Assembly (NCBI GenBank): GCA_021199595.1
Contig: JAJQHT010000146.1
Coordinates: 1-6,118, forward strand
Reading direction: 5' to 3'
DNA: 6,118 nucleotides
Origin: Oscillospiraceae bacterium
GTDB taxonomy: Bacteria > Bacillota > Clostridia > Oscillospirales > Oscillospiraceae
The notes below the pieces were generated by a model that did no database searches, had not been told where the DNA came from, and saw only the letters and a list, made by a program, of their open reading frames with translations. Positions 1 through 4,325 of this stretch are shown here, in pieces (position 1 is the stretch's first letter; each line of letters begins with the position of its first letter). Position numbers and translations under genes: made by a program.

Positions 1-205
1 CGGTGCCGTTGGGCAGGACGATGGCGCCGCGGACCTGCTGGTCGGCGTGACGGCCGTCCACGCCGAGCTTGACGTGCAGCTCAACGGTCTCGTCAAACTT
101 GGCCTTGCTGGTCTTGCACACCAGGTCGAAGGCATCCTTGGGGTCATATACTGTCTGTTTATCAATGAGCTTGGCGCTCTCTTTATAATTCTTGCCTCTG
201 AACAT
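1..205 (-). CDS. rplA: 50S ribosomal protein L1, N-terminal part (runs off left end)
   Basis: The ATG at 205-203 opens a frame that stays open to the window edge, giving 68 residues. It begins [16 protein letters not shown] and contains [15 protein letters not shown] followed by [15 protein letters not shown], the conserved N-terminal block of bacterial L1. L1 binds 23S rRNA in the mobile L1 stalk at the E site, helps release deacylated tRNA, and in many bacteria represses its own L11-L1 mRNA. The start is supported by GGAGG (complement of 215-219) nine bases upstream. It is the last gene of the block seen here, 57 bases after rplK. About 160 further residues should lie to the left of the window. 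Identity is secure; the remainder cannot be judged. Confidence 0.96.
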   Translation of the reverse strand, partial: MFRGKNYKESAKLIDKQTVYDPKDAFDLVCKTSKAKFDETVELHVKLGVDGRHADQQVRGAIVLPNGT

Positions 206-262
206 TCAAAATTTCCTCCAATAATGTGGTTAAGCGGAAGTTTTCCTCCCACATGAACGGGC

Positions 263-688
263 TTAGTCGCCCACCAGAACGCCCATGCTGCGGCAGGTGC
301 CGGCAATCATGCTCATGGCCGACTCCAGACTGGTGCAGTTCAGGTCTGGCATTTTCTGCTCCGCAATCTTCTGCAGATCCGCCTTCGAGATGGTGGCTAC
401 CTTGTCCCGCTGAGGCACGCCGGAGGCGTGTTCGATGTTGCAGGCCTTCTTGATGAGCAGGGCCGCCGGGGGCGTTTTGGTGATGAAGGTGAAGCTGCGG
501 TCGGCGTACACGGTGATGACCACGGGGATCATCATGCCCATGTCGCCCTTTGTGCGCTCGTTGAAGTCCTTGGTGAACTGGCCGATGTTGATGCCATACT
601 GGCCAAGGGCGGGGCCAACGGGGGGCGCAGGAGTTGCCTTGCCCGCCGGAACCTGGAATCTAACGTATCCAACAATTTTTTGAGACAT
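263..688 (-). CDS. rplK: 50S ribosomal protein L11
   Basis: This encodes 141 residues, the normal full length of bacterial L11. The N-terminal domain (about 1-70) carries the proline-rich [16 protein letters not shown] at 20-35, which in the family forms the part that moves over the GTPase-associated centre and that thiostrepton-type antibiotics contact. The C-terminal domain (about 75-141) binds the 58-nt rRNA domain and ends in [13 protein letters not shown], close to the usual AGTARSMG sequence. L11 forms the base of the stalk with L10 and L7/L12, contacts EF-G and EF-Tu, and is needed for RelA activation in species that have it. The ATG at 688 is preceded by AGGAGT (complement of 697-702) eight bases away. 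It lies 47 bases after nusG and 57 before rplA, in the usual order. Confidence 0.98.
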   Translation of the reverse strand: MSQKIVGYVRFQVPAGKATPAPPVGPALGQYGINIGQFTKDFNERTKGDMGMMIPVVITVYADRSFTFITKTPPAALLIKKACNIEHASGVPQRDKVATISKADLQKIAEQKMPDLNCTSLESAMSMIAGTCRSMGVLVGD

Positions 689-706
689 TTTTCATTACTC
701 CTATGT

Positions 707-727
707 GACCCTCTGTATAAAGAGGTC
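707..727 (-). other. Short hairpin in the nusG-rplK gap
   Basis: Bases 707-714 pair with 721-727 as a 7-bp stem with one bulged base (711) and a six-base loop (715-720). In the transcript it sits four bases before the rplK ribosome binding site and has no U-run after it, so it is not an intrinsic terminator. Possible roles are mRNA processing or protection, or part of an L1 or L10-type autoregulatory site, since L11-L1 mRNAs are commonly repressed by L1. I cannot recognise the L1-binding internal loop here, so a regulatory role is only inference. Confidence 0.35.
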
Positions 728-735
728 GTAAATAA

Positions 736-1263
736 TCAATCTTCCTTTACCGGCTCGACCTGATCCAAATCCAAATCGACCGGCGTCTCACGTCCGAACA
801 TGGAGATAATGACCCGCACACGATCTTTTTCCGGCTCCAGCTCGTCCACTGTGCCGAGGAAGCCCTCCAGTGGGCCTTCCATGACCTTGACCGTGTCGCC
901 CAGATTAAAGGCCGCAATGACCTCATGCCGCTCCATGCCGAGGCTTAAAACCTCCTCCTCGGTCAGAGGGACGGGCTTGCCGTCCATTGACACGAAGCCT
1001 GTGGAGCCGCGGGCGTTGCGAATGATGTGCCAGGTGTCGTCCGTCAGGATCATTTTCACCAGCACGTAGCCCGGAAAAATCTTGCGCTCATAGGTCTTGT
1101 CGCCATTGTCAGTGTGTTCGGTGACGCTCTCTGTGGGGATCTTGACCTCCAGGATAAGATCCTCCATATGGCGGTTCTCTGCCGATTTCAGAATGGAGGC
1201 AGAGACGGTGTTTTCATAACCGGAGTATGTGTGAACCACATACCATTTTGCATCCTCAGCCAT
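736..1263 (-). CDS. nusG: Transcription termination/antitermination factor NusG
   Basis: This encodes 175 residues, the usual length for NusG. The NGN domain (about 5-110), which binds the RNA polymerase clamp and bridges the cleft, shows KWYVVHTYSGYENTV at 6-20 and the hallmark FPGYVLVKM at 63-71, then the helix region WHIIRNARGSTGFV. After a linker the KOW domain (about 119-172) has GDTVKVMEGPLEGFLGTV and ends in the typical QVEPV. NusG modulates pausing, links transcription to translation through S10 and works with Rho. The ATG at 1263 is the only sensible start, since it gives the standard N-terminus. It lies four bases after the secE stop. No Shine-Dalgarno sequence is visible upstream, unlike its neighbours, so translation is probably coupled to secE. 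Confidence 0.98.
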   Translation of the reverse strand: MAEDAKWYVVHTYSGYENTVSASILKSAENRHMEDLILEVKIPTESVTEHTDNGDKTYERKIFPGYVLVKMILTDDTWHIIRNARGSTGFVSMDGKPVPLTEEEVLSLGMERHEVIAAFNLGDTVKVMEGPLEGFLGTVDELEPEKDRVRVIISMFGRETPVDLDLDQVEPVKED

Positions 1264-1267
1264 GATA

Positions 1268-1540
1268 TTACGCGAAAATGTTGATGAGCGCTTTCACAAG
1301 CGCCTGTGCCGCGCTGTCAAAGCCCCAAAGGACGATAGCGCACACAACGATCATGACTACAGCAATGCCGGTGTTCTTGGCGGTCTGCTTGCGGGTGGGC
1401 CAAACCACCTTTTTCAGCTCGCTCTTCATATCCCGGAACCATTTGCCGACGCGCTTGAAGAAGCCAAGCTTTTCCGTGGTCTTCTTGACGGCGACCTTCG
1501 GGGTAGCGGGGGCGGTGTTGTTCTTCTTTTCCTCTGCCAT
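1268..1540 (-). CDS. secE: Preprotein translocase subunit SecE
   Basis: This encodes 90 residues. A charged, Lys-rich cytoplasmic N-terminus (1-30) is followed by the amphipathic helix and the conserved KSELKKVVWPTRKQ at 39-52, the strongest signature of the family, and then one membrane helix at about 57-75. This is the short single-helix form usual in Gram-positive bacteria, unlike the three-helix enterobacterial protein. SecE clamps the two halves of SecY and is essential for the SecYEG protein-export channel. The ATG at 1540 has GGGAGG (complement of 1549-1554) eight bases upstream. It is 15 bases after rpmG and four bases before nusG, so the genes should be co-transcribed. No tRNA gene lies beside it, although some genomes have one there. 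Confidence 0.97.
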   Translation of the reverse strand: MAEEKKNNTAPATPKVAVKKTTEKLGFFKRVGKWFRDMKSELKKVVWPTRKQTAKNTGIAVVMIVVCAIVLWGFDSAAQALVKALINIFA

Positions 1541-1555
1541 GATTGCTGCCTCCCT

Positions 1556-1717
1556 TTACTTGGTTTCCTGATGCAGCGTGTGCTTCCGGCAGAAGGGGCA
1601 ATACTTGTTCAGTTCCAGCTTTTCCGTGGTGTTTTTCTTGTTTTTGAACGTATTGTAGTTCCTCTGCTTGCATTCGCTGCAGCGTAGCACGACCTTGATT
1701 CTCGCTTCTGCTGCCAT
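1556..1717 (-). CDS. rpmG: 50S ribosomal protein L33
   Basis: This 53-residue gene starts [20 protein letters not shown] and ends [16 protein letters not shown]. Length and sequence match L33. The two CxxC pairs, at 13-16 (CSEC) and 40-43 (CPFC), are intact, so this is the zinc-binding (C+) form rather than the cysteine-free form that replaces it in zinc limitation in some species. L33 binds 23S rRNA near the E site and is generally dispensable. The ATG at 1717 has a near-perfect AGGAGGT (complement of 1727-1733) nine bases upstream. It is the first gene of the rpmG-secE-nusG-rplK-rplA block, a common arrangement in Firmicutes. The promoter at 1797-1825 would give a leader of about 70 bases. 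Confidence 0.97.
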   Translation of the reverse strand: MAAEARIKVVLRCSECKQRNYNTFKNKKNTTEKLELNKYCPFCRKHTLHQETK

Positions 1718-1796
1718 AGTTTCGGCACCTCCTTGTTATATTGCCTCCCTGTTCCGGCCATAACGGGTTCTCCCGCCCGGACGGCAGGTAAATGCT

Positions 1797-1825
1797 ATGT
1801 TATCACACTTCCCTGGAAATTGCAA
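1797..1825 (-). promoter_or_regulatory. Probable sigma-A promoter for the rpmG-secE-nusG operon
   Basis: Reading the minus strand, a -35 of TTGCAA (complement of 1820-1825) is followed by a 17-base spacer and a -10 of TAACAT (1802-1797). Each hexamer matches the consensus at four of six positions, and TG lies one base before the -10, making it an extended -10. Transcription would start near 1790. It is the best candidate between the preceding gene's hairpin and rpmG. Confidence 0.6.
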
Positions 1826-1833
1826 TGGGTTCC

Positions 1834-1870
1834 CCGCAAAAAATTAGAAAGGCGAAAAACTTTTTTGCGG
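1834..1870. repeat. 10-bp perfect inverted repeat with A/T arms
   Basis: CCGCAAAAAA at 1834-1843 is the exact reverse complement of TTTTTTGCGG at 1861-1870, with 17 bases between. In the minus-strand transcript it follows directly after the GC-rich hairpin at 1879-1905 and lies just upstream of the rpmG promoter -35. It may be a second termination structure or an A-tract upstream element for the promoter. Which one cannot be told from sequence. Confidence 0.4.
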
Positions 1871-1878
1871 CGCGCACA

Positions 1879-1905
1879 GGCCGGGGCCTGTTTCTGGCCC
1901 CGGCC
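1879..1905 (-). terminator. Probable terminator of the E2-like gene
   Basis: GGCCGGGGCC (1879-1888) and GGCCCCGGCC (1896-1905) form a perfect 10-bp GC stem with a seven-base loop, 21 bases after the stop of the gene at 1927-2787. Three more pairs are possible outside one mismatch. The stem is strong, but no U-run follows directly; the nearest run of T on the minus strand is about 20 bases on. It is therefore an imperfect intrinsic terminator, or acts with the adjacent inverted repeat. Confidence 0.5.
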
Positions 1906-1926
1906 CGTGAATTTGCCGGTATGCTT

Positions 1927-2787
1927 TTATTTTACGACCTTCAGATGGCGGGTGCTGACGGGCTGTTCCAAAAGCTCCGGGTTCGCCAGCAGCTCCTTCA
2001 GCCGGGCGAAGGCCAGGGCGAAGTAGTGGCCGGAGGCGATGCGCTCGTCCATCACAATGCCCAGGGGCAGACAGTGGACAAGCTCGATCTCCCCGCCCTT
2101 GCCCCGCTTTGGCACGTCCCGCATATTGCCCATGGCCAGGGCGATGGAGGTGGTGCCGAAGTCGTAAACGTGGTGATAGATGTGGTTTGTGCGGATGCTG
2201 GTCAGGTTCGTCATCAGAAGGCTTGCGTGGAAGGGGCTGACGTCCACCAGCGCCTTGGGCAGCAGGCCGTGCCGATCCATGAACCGCAGCAGCCCCCCGG
2301 CTATGTCCAGCAGGCCGCCCATTTTGCACAGCACGCCCATGGCCTTGTCCAGGCCGTTTGCGTCCGCCGCCGGGGAGGCGTTTTTCTCTACATACTCATC
2401 CAGCTTCCGCTGCACGTCGAAGATGGTGTCCTCTGGGTCGAAATAGAGCTTGCCCATGGTGCCGTTGTTGGCCCGGTCGCCGGGGCGCAGCACCACCAGG
2501 GAGACGGAGATGTCGTTGTGCTGGTATATCCGCCGCCGAACCACGAAGCGGTTCAGGGAGGGGAACTCTGACACCATTTGGACGTAGGCCGCCAGGATCA
2601 GGGACATATTGTTGATGCGGACGCCCTCCCGCCGCTTTTTATTTAAATATTTCCGCATTGGCTCCACGGGAATGTCCACCGTGGTCATGTTCATGGCGTC
2701 GTGGCGCTCGGTCATAAACTGGGGAATCAGGTAATACATCGGCCCTTCGTCGCTTACGCGCACACGGGTACCGTCAACTCTGCCCAT
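1927..2787 (-). CDS. Free-standing E2/CAT-like acyltransferase-domain protein, catalytic motif apparently lost
   Basis: This 286-residue protein resembles the catalytic domain of 2-oxo acid dehydrogenase E2 (CoA-dependent acyltransferase/chloramphenicol acetyltransferase fold) with no lipoyl or subunit-binding domain. Supporting segments are YVQMVSEFPSLNRFV (68-82), a helix and strand typical of the fold; SLLMTNLTSIRTNHIYHHVY (189-208) with FGTTSIALAMG after it, which aligns with the E2 region FTVSNLG..GAILGVG; and the C-terminal helix ending LKELLANPELL. The position of the E2 catalytic DHRxxDG reads DERIASG (247-253; bases 2029-2049), so the general-base His is Glu and the following Asp is Ser. 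It may be non-catalytic or act differently; the substrate is unknown. The ATG at 2787 is chosen over a GTG at 2811 because AGGAGG lies eight bases before it. It appears monocistronic, with its own promoter and a following hairpin. Confidence 0.8.
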   Translation of the reverse strand: MGRVDGTRVRVSDEGPMYYLIPQFMTERHDAMNMTTVDIPVEPMRKYLNKKRREGVRINNMSLILAAYVQMVSEFPSLNRFVVRRRIYQHNDISVSLVVLRPGDRANNGTMGKLYFDPEDTIFDVQRKLDEYVEKNASPAADANGLDKAMGVLCKMGGLLDIAGGLLRFMDRHGLLPKALVDVSPFHASLLMTNLTSIRTNHIYHHVYDFGTTSIALAMGNMRDVPKRGKGGEIELVHCLPLGIVMDERIASGHYFALAFARLKELLANPELLEQPVSTRHLKVVK

Positions 2788-2795
2788 TGTGTTTG

Positions 2796-2800
2796 CCTCC
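2796..2800 (-). promoter_or_regulatory. Ribosome binding site that fixes the start at 2787
   Basis: GGAGG on the minus strand (complement of CCTCC, within AAAGGAGGC) is eight bases before the ATG at 2787. The alternative GTG at 2811 lies upstream of this site and has no comparable sequence before it, so the shorter protein is the likely product. Confidence 0.85.
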
Positions 2801-2810
2801 TTTAAGGACA

Positions 2811-2824
2811 CCGGCTATCGCCGG
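2811..2824 (-). other. Small leader hairpin
   Basis: CCGGC and GCCGG form a 5-bp stem with a four-base loop in the expected 5' leader of the E2-like gene, between its promoter and the ribosome binding site. On the minus strand it is preceded by six T residues. It is too short to call a riboswitch or attenuator. Confidence 0.3.
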
Positions 2825-2830
2825 AAAAAA

Positions 2831-2846
2831 CTTAAATATATTTAAG
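2831..2846. promoter_or_regulatory. 16-bp perfect palindrome over the -10/start region, possible operator
   Basis: CTTAAATATATTTAAG equals its own reverse complement over all 16 bases. It covers the predicted -10 and start point of the promoter at 2840-2868, where a bound repressor would block RNA polymerase. No known regulator's box is recognised, and an AT-rich palindrome of this kind can occur by chance in a promoter. Confidence 0.45.
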
Positions 2847-2868
2847 CATATTTTGCTCTGAAATGCAA
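2840..2868 (-). promoter_or_regulatory. Probable promoter of the E2-like gene
   Basis: On the minus strand a weak -35, TTGCAT (complement of 2863-2868), is followed by a 17-base spacer ending in TGC and a -10 of TTAAAT (2845-2840). The TG before the -10 gives an extended -10, which can compensate for the poor -35. It lies between the upstream gene's terminator and the start at 2787, in an AT-rich segment. An alternative -10, TATATT, overlaps it but lacks a well-placed -35. Confidence 0.5.
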
Positions 2869-2923
2869 TACCTCGGTGCGTGAAAATGAAAATTTTAGCT
2901 ATCTTGCCATACTGTCCAGAACG

Positions 2924-2957
2924 AAAAAGGGCGCGGTTCCGAAAACCGCCCCTTTTC
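2924..2957 (-). terminator. Intrinsic terminator of the secreted hydrolase gene
   Basis: Bases 2925-2938 pair with 2944-2956 as a 13-bp stem with one bulged base (2932) and a five-base loop. On the minus strand the descending arm is GC-rich and ends in a run of five T. It starts 23 bases after the stop codon of the gene at 2981-3979. The opposite strand also ends in TTTT, so the structure could work both ways. Confidence 0.85.
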
Positions 2958-2980
2958 TAAGCTATATTGTTTTTTCGTCT

Positions 2981-3979
2981 TTACTCCTTCACCTGCTGAA
3001 ACAGCCAGTCCCGAACGGCGCTGATTTTGTAGGCGTGGTCGAAGGAATACATATGCTCGCTGCCGGTAGAGGCGGAATCCATGCCGTCCGGCAGGACGCT
3101 GCCCTCCTCCCAGGCGATAAAGTTTGCAAGATACCCCTCGTCGATCAGGGCCTGGACGGCCTCCTCGATGACCTCGGTCTCGTCCTTGGCGTTCAGTCGG
3201 GCCTGGCCGTAGGCCACGCCGTCCTCATCGAACATGGCGATGACGTTGGCCATGCCCTGTGAGGCTTTTTCATCTCCCTCCGCGGCGAAGTAGAAGAAGG
3301 GCTGCTCCTCCAGCGCGGCGAGAATCTCCACCGGCCACTGGCCGTCCACATAAAGGCTGGCGGCGAACAGGTCGGGATAGGTGCCGTTGAGATACAGAGC
3401 CGTCATGCAGCCCATGGACTGTCCGGTGATGTAAAGGCGGTTTTCGTCGATGCTGTAGGTCTCCTGCAGGGCGGCGAGCAGATTTAGGGTGGCCGCCACA
3501 TAGTCCGTCACGTCCTCCTCCCCGTCCAGGATGTTTTCCGGGTACTCCGGGGCCAGAACGAAGCAGGGGTGCTTCTCCTGATCCTCCTCCGTGGCCCATA
3601 CCAGCGCGCCATAGCCCTGCTCCAGGGCGTCCGTGGTCTCGCCACCGACCACGCTGGAATCGGGAATGAACAGCACCAAAGGATAGGTCTGGGTCTCGTC
3701 ATAGTCCTCCGGCACGAACAGGTTATAGGAAAAGCTCCTGCCGGTCTCCTCGTCCTCATAGTCGAGCTGCTGGAATTTTTCCTCTACCTCCGCCAGCAGG
3801 GCGGCCAGCTCCTCGTCGTCGCTCTTGTCCACGCCGCCGCCTCCCGTCCGGCCAGCGTCCCGCCCGGCCAGGGACATCTCCCCAGAGGCCGTCGGTTCCT
3901 CCGATGTGGCCCAGGCCCCCAGCCCCAGGCCGGAAAGGCACAGCGTCAGCGTCAACACCGTCGCAATGATTCGTTTCAT
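2981..3979 (-). CDS. Secreted alpha/beta-hydrolase, predicted esterase/peptidase-like
   Basis: The 332-residue product begins with a signal peptide: KR, a hydrophobic core TVLTLTLCLSGLGLG, and a probable signal peptidase I site after AWA (residue 24). The Cys in the core is not in a proper lipobox, so it is probably not a lipoprotein. An acidic, Gly-rich linker follows (about 25-65). The rest resembles the broad family of predicted esterases/peptidases (COG4099, PHB-depolymerase-like): YNLFVPEDYDETQTYPLVLF, then YSIDENRLYITGQSMGCMTA with the nucleophile Ser188 in GQSMG, a candidate acid Asp236 in EGDEKAS, and His309 or His315 in EHMYSFDHAYKISAVRDWL. The usual HG oxyanion segment after LVLF reads IPDSSVVGG. 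Substrate unknown. The ATG at 3979 is preferred to the GTG at 4000 because GGGAGG lies seven bases upstream. It appears monocistronic. Confidence 0.85.
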   Translation of the reverse strand: MKRIIATVLTLTLCLSGLGLGAWATSEEPTASGEMSLAGRDAGRTGGGGVDKSDDEELAALLAEVEEKFQQLDYEDEETGRSFSYNLFVPEDYDETQTYPLVLFIPDSSVVGGETTDALEQGYGALVWATEEDQEKHPCFVLAPEYPENILDGEEDVTDYVAATLNLLAALQETYSIDENRLYITGQSMGCMTALYLNGTYPDLFAASLYVDGQWPVEILAALEEQPFFYFAAEGDEKASQGMANVIAMFDEDGVAYGQARLNAKDETEVIEEAVQALIDEGYLANFIAWEEGSVLPDGMDSASTGSEHMYSFDHAYKISAVRDWLFQQVKE

Positions 3980-3986
3980 ATGATAG

Positions 3987-3992
3987 CCTCCC
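3987..3992 (-). promoter_or_regulatory. Ribosome binding site that fixes the start at 3979
   Basis: GGGAGG on the minus strand is seven bases from the ATG at 3979. The upstream GTG at 4000 has only A/T-rich sequence before it and would put seven extra residues before the signal peptide, so it is rejected as the start. Confidence 0.85.
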
Positions 3993-4023
3993 AAATTCAC
4001 TATTTTTTTAACAGGATAGGGTC

Positions 4024-4053
4024 AGTATACCACAAACCGAAAAAAGATGCTAA
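4024..4053 (-). promoter_or_regulatory. Probable sigma-A promoter of the secreted hydrolase gene
   Basis: On the minus strand the -35 TTAGCA (complement of 4048-4053, four of six) is followed by an 18-base spacer ending in TGG and a -10 of TATACT (4029-4024, five of six). The TG before the -10 makes it extended. Transcription would begin near 4017, giving a leader of about 38 bases with the ribosome binding site in it. Confidence 0.7.
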
Positions 4054-4274
4054 GGGAAAATGAGAATCATAGGAAAAACCCTTATGCAAAATATTAGAAT
4101 GTCCGATTATGCCAAACGATAAATTCCACCCACCAATCTATAATTTAAGGTTGTCCGACAATGCAGGGCGAGGGATTTTTTCGTCAGGTCGTGATGATTC
4201 GACGAAGGCGTACATAGGGTATGTCGAGGAGAATCAGCGCGGCATGGCGGAAAAAGACCCGCCGCAGTACGAAA
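4054..4274. other. Intergenic segment without a recognisable gene
   Basis: This is the unassigned part of the 346-base gap between the hydrolase start and the cysNC stop. No reading frame with a ribosome binding site is visible. It holds small structures: TTCGTC (4180-4185) with GACGAA (4201-4206); ACATA/TATGT around GGG (4212-4224); GGCGG (4246-4250) with CCGCC (4259-4263); and an imperfect direct repeat GTCCGAxxATGC at 4101-4112 and 4153-4164 (10 of 12 bases the same). The density of short inverted repeats and the strong hairpin at its right end suggest a dispersed intergenic repeat or a long structured 3' region of cysNC, but no second copy is in the window. Confidence 0.35.
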
Positions 4275-4314
4275 GAATGACCTTGCCAAAACATCTGTTT
4301 TGGCAAGGTCATTC
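4275..4314 (-). terminator. Long perfect hairpin after cysNC, probable terminator
   Basis: GAATGACCTTGCCAAAA (4275-4291) is exactly complementary to 4298-4314, a 17-bp stem with the six-base loop CATCTG. It begins 11 bases after the cysNC stop, the right place for a terminator. On the minus strand only three T follow directly (TTTCG), so release may be weak, and the long perfect stem could instead stabilise the mRNA 3' end or be the end of a repeat element. Confidence 0.65.
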
Positions 4315-4325
4315 GTATCTGTTTA

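Noticed and set aside
428..763. Plus-strand 111-codon open frame opposite rplK
   Set aside because: It is entirely antisense to a certain ribosomal protein gene and the adjoining leader, with no ribosome binding site.
1262..1687. Plus-strand 141-codon open frame opposite secE and rpmG
   Set aside because: It overlaps two certain conserved genes on the other strand and has no translation signals.
1718..1926. Riboswitch or tRNA gene upstream of rpmG
   Set aside because: I looked for tRNA-like cloverleaf elements and known leader motifs and saw only the promoter and two inverted repeats.
1844..2329. Minus-strand 161-codon frame inside the E2-like gene
   Set aside because: It is an alternative frame of the same strand with Arg/Pro/Gly-rich low-complexity sequence. 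The frame at 1927-2787 has the ribosome binding site and a recognisable fold.
1792..2571. Plus-strand 259-codon open frame opposite the E2-like gene
   Set aside because: It is an antisense shadow of a GC-rich gene: low-complexity His/Gln/Val/Gly composition, no ribosome binding site, no family resemblance.
3955..3979. Lipoprotein signal for the secreted hydrolase
   Set aside because: The Cys in the signal core is preceded by Thr-Leu rather than a small residue at -1, so it does not fit a lipobox. An AWA site further on fits signal peptidase I.
3569..4063. Plus-strand 164-codon open frame opposite the hydrolase gene
   Set aside because: It mirrors the signal peptide and linker of the minus-strand gene, crosses that gene's promoter and has no start signal.
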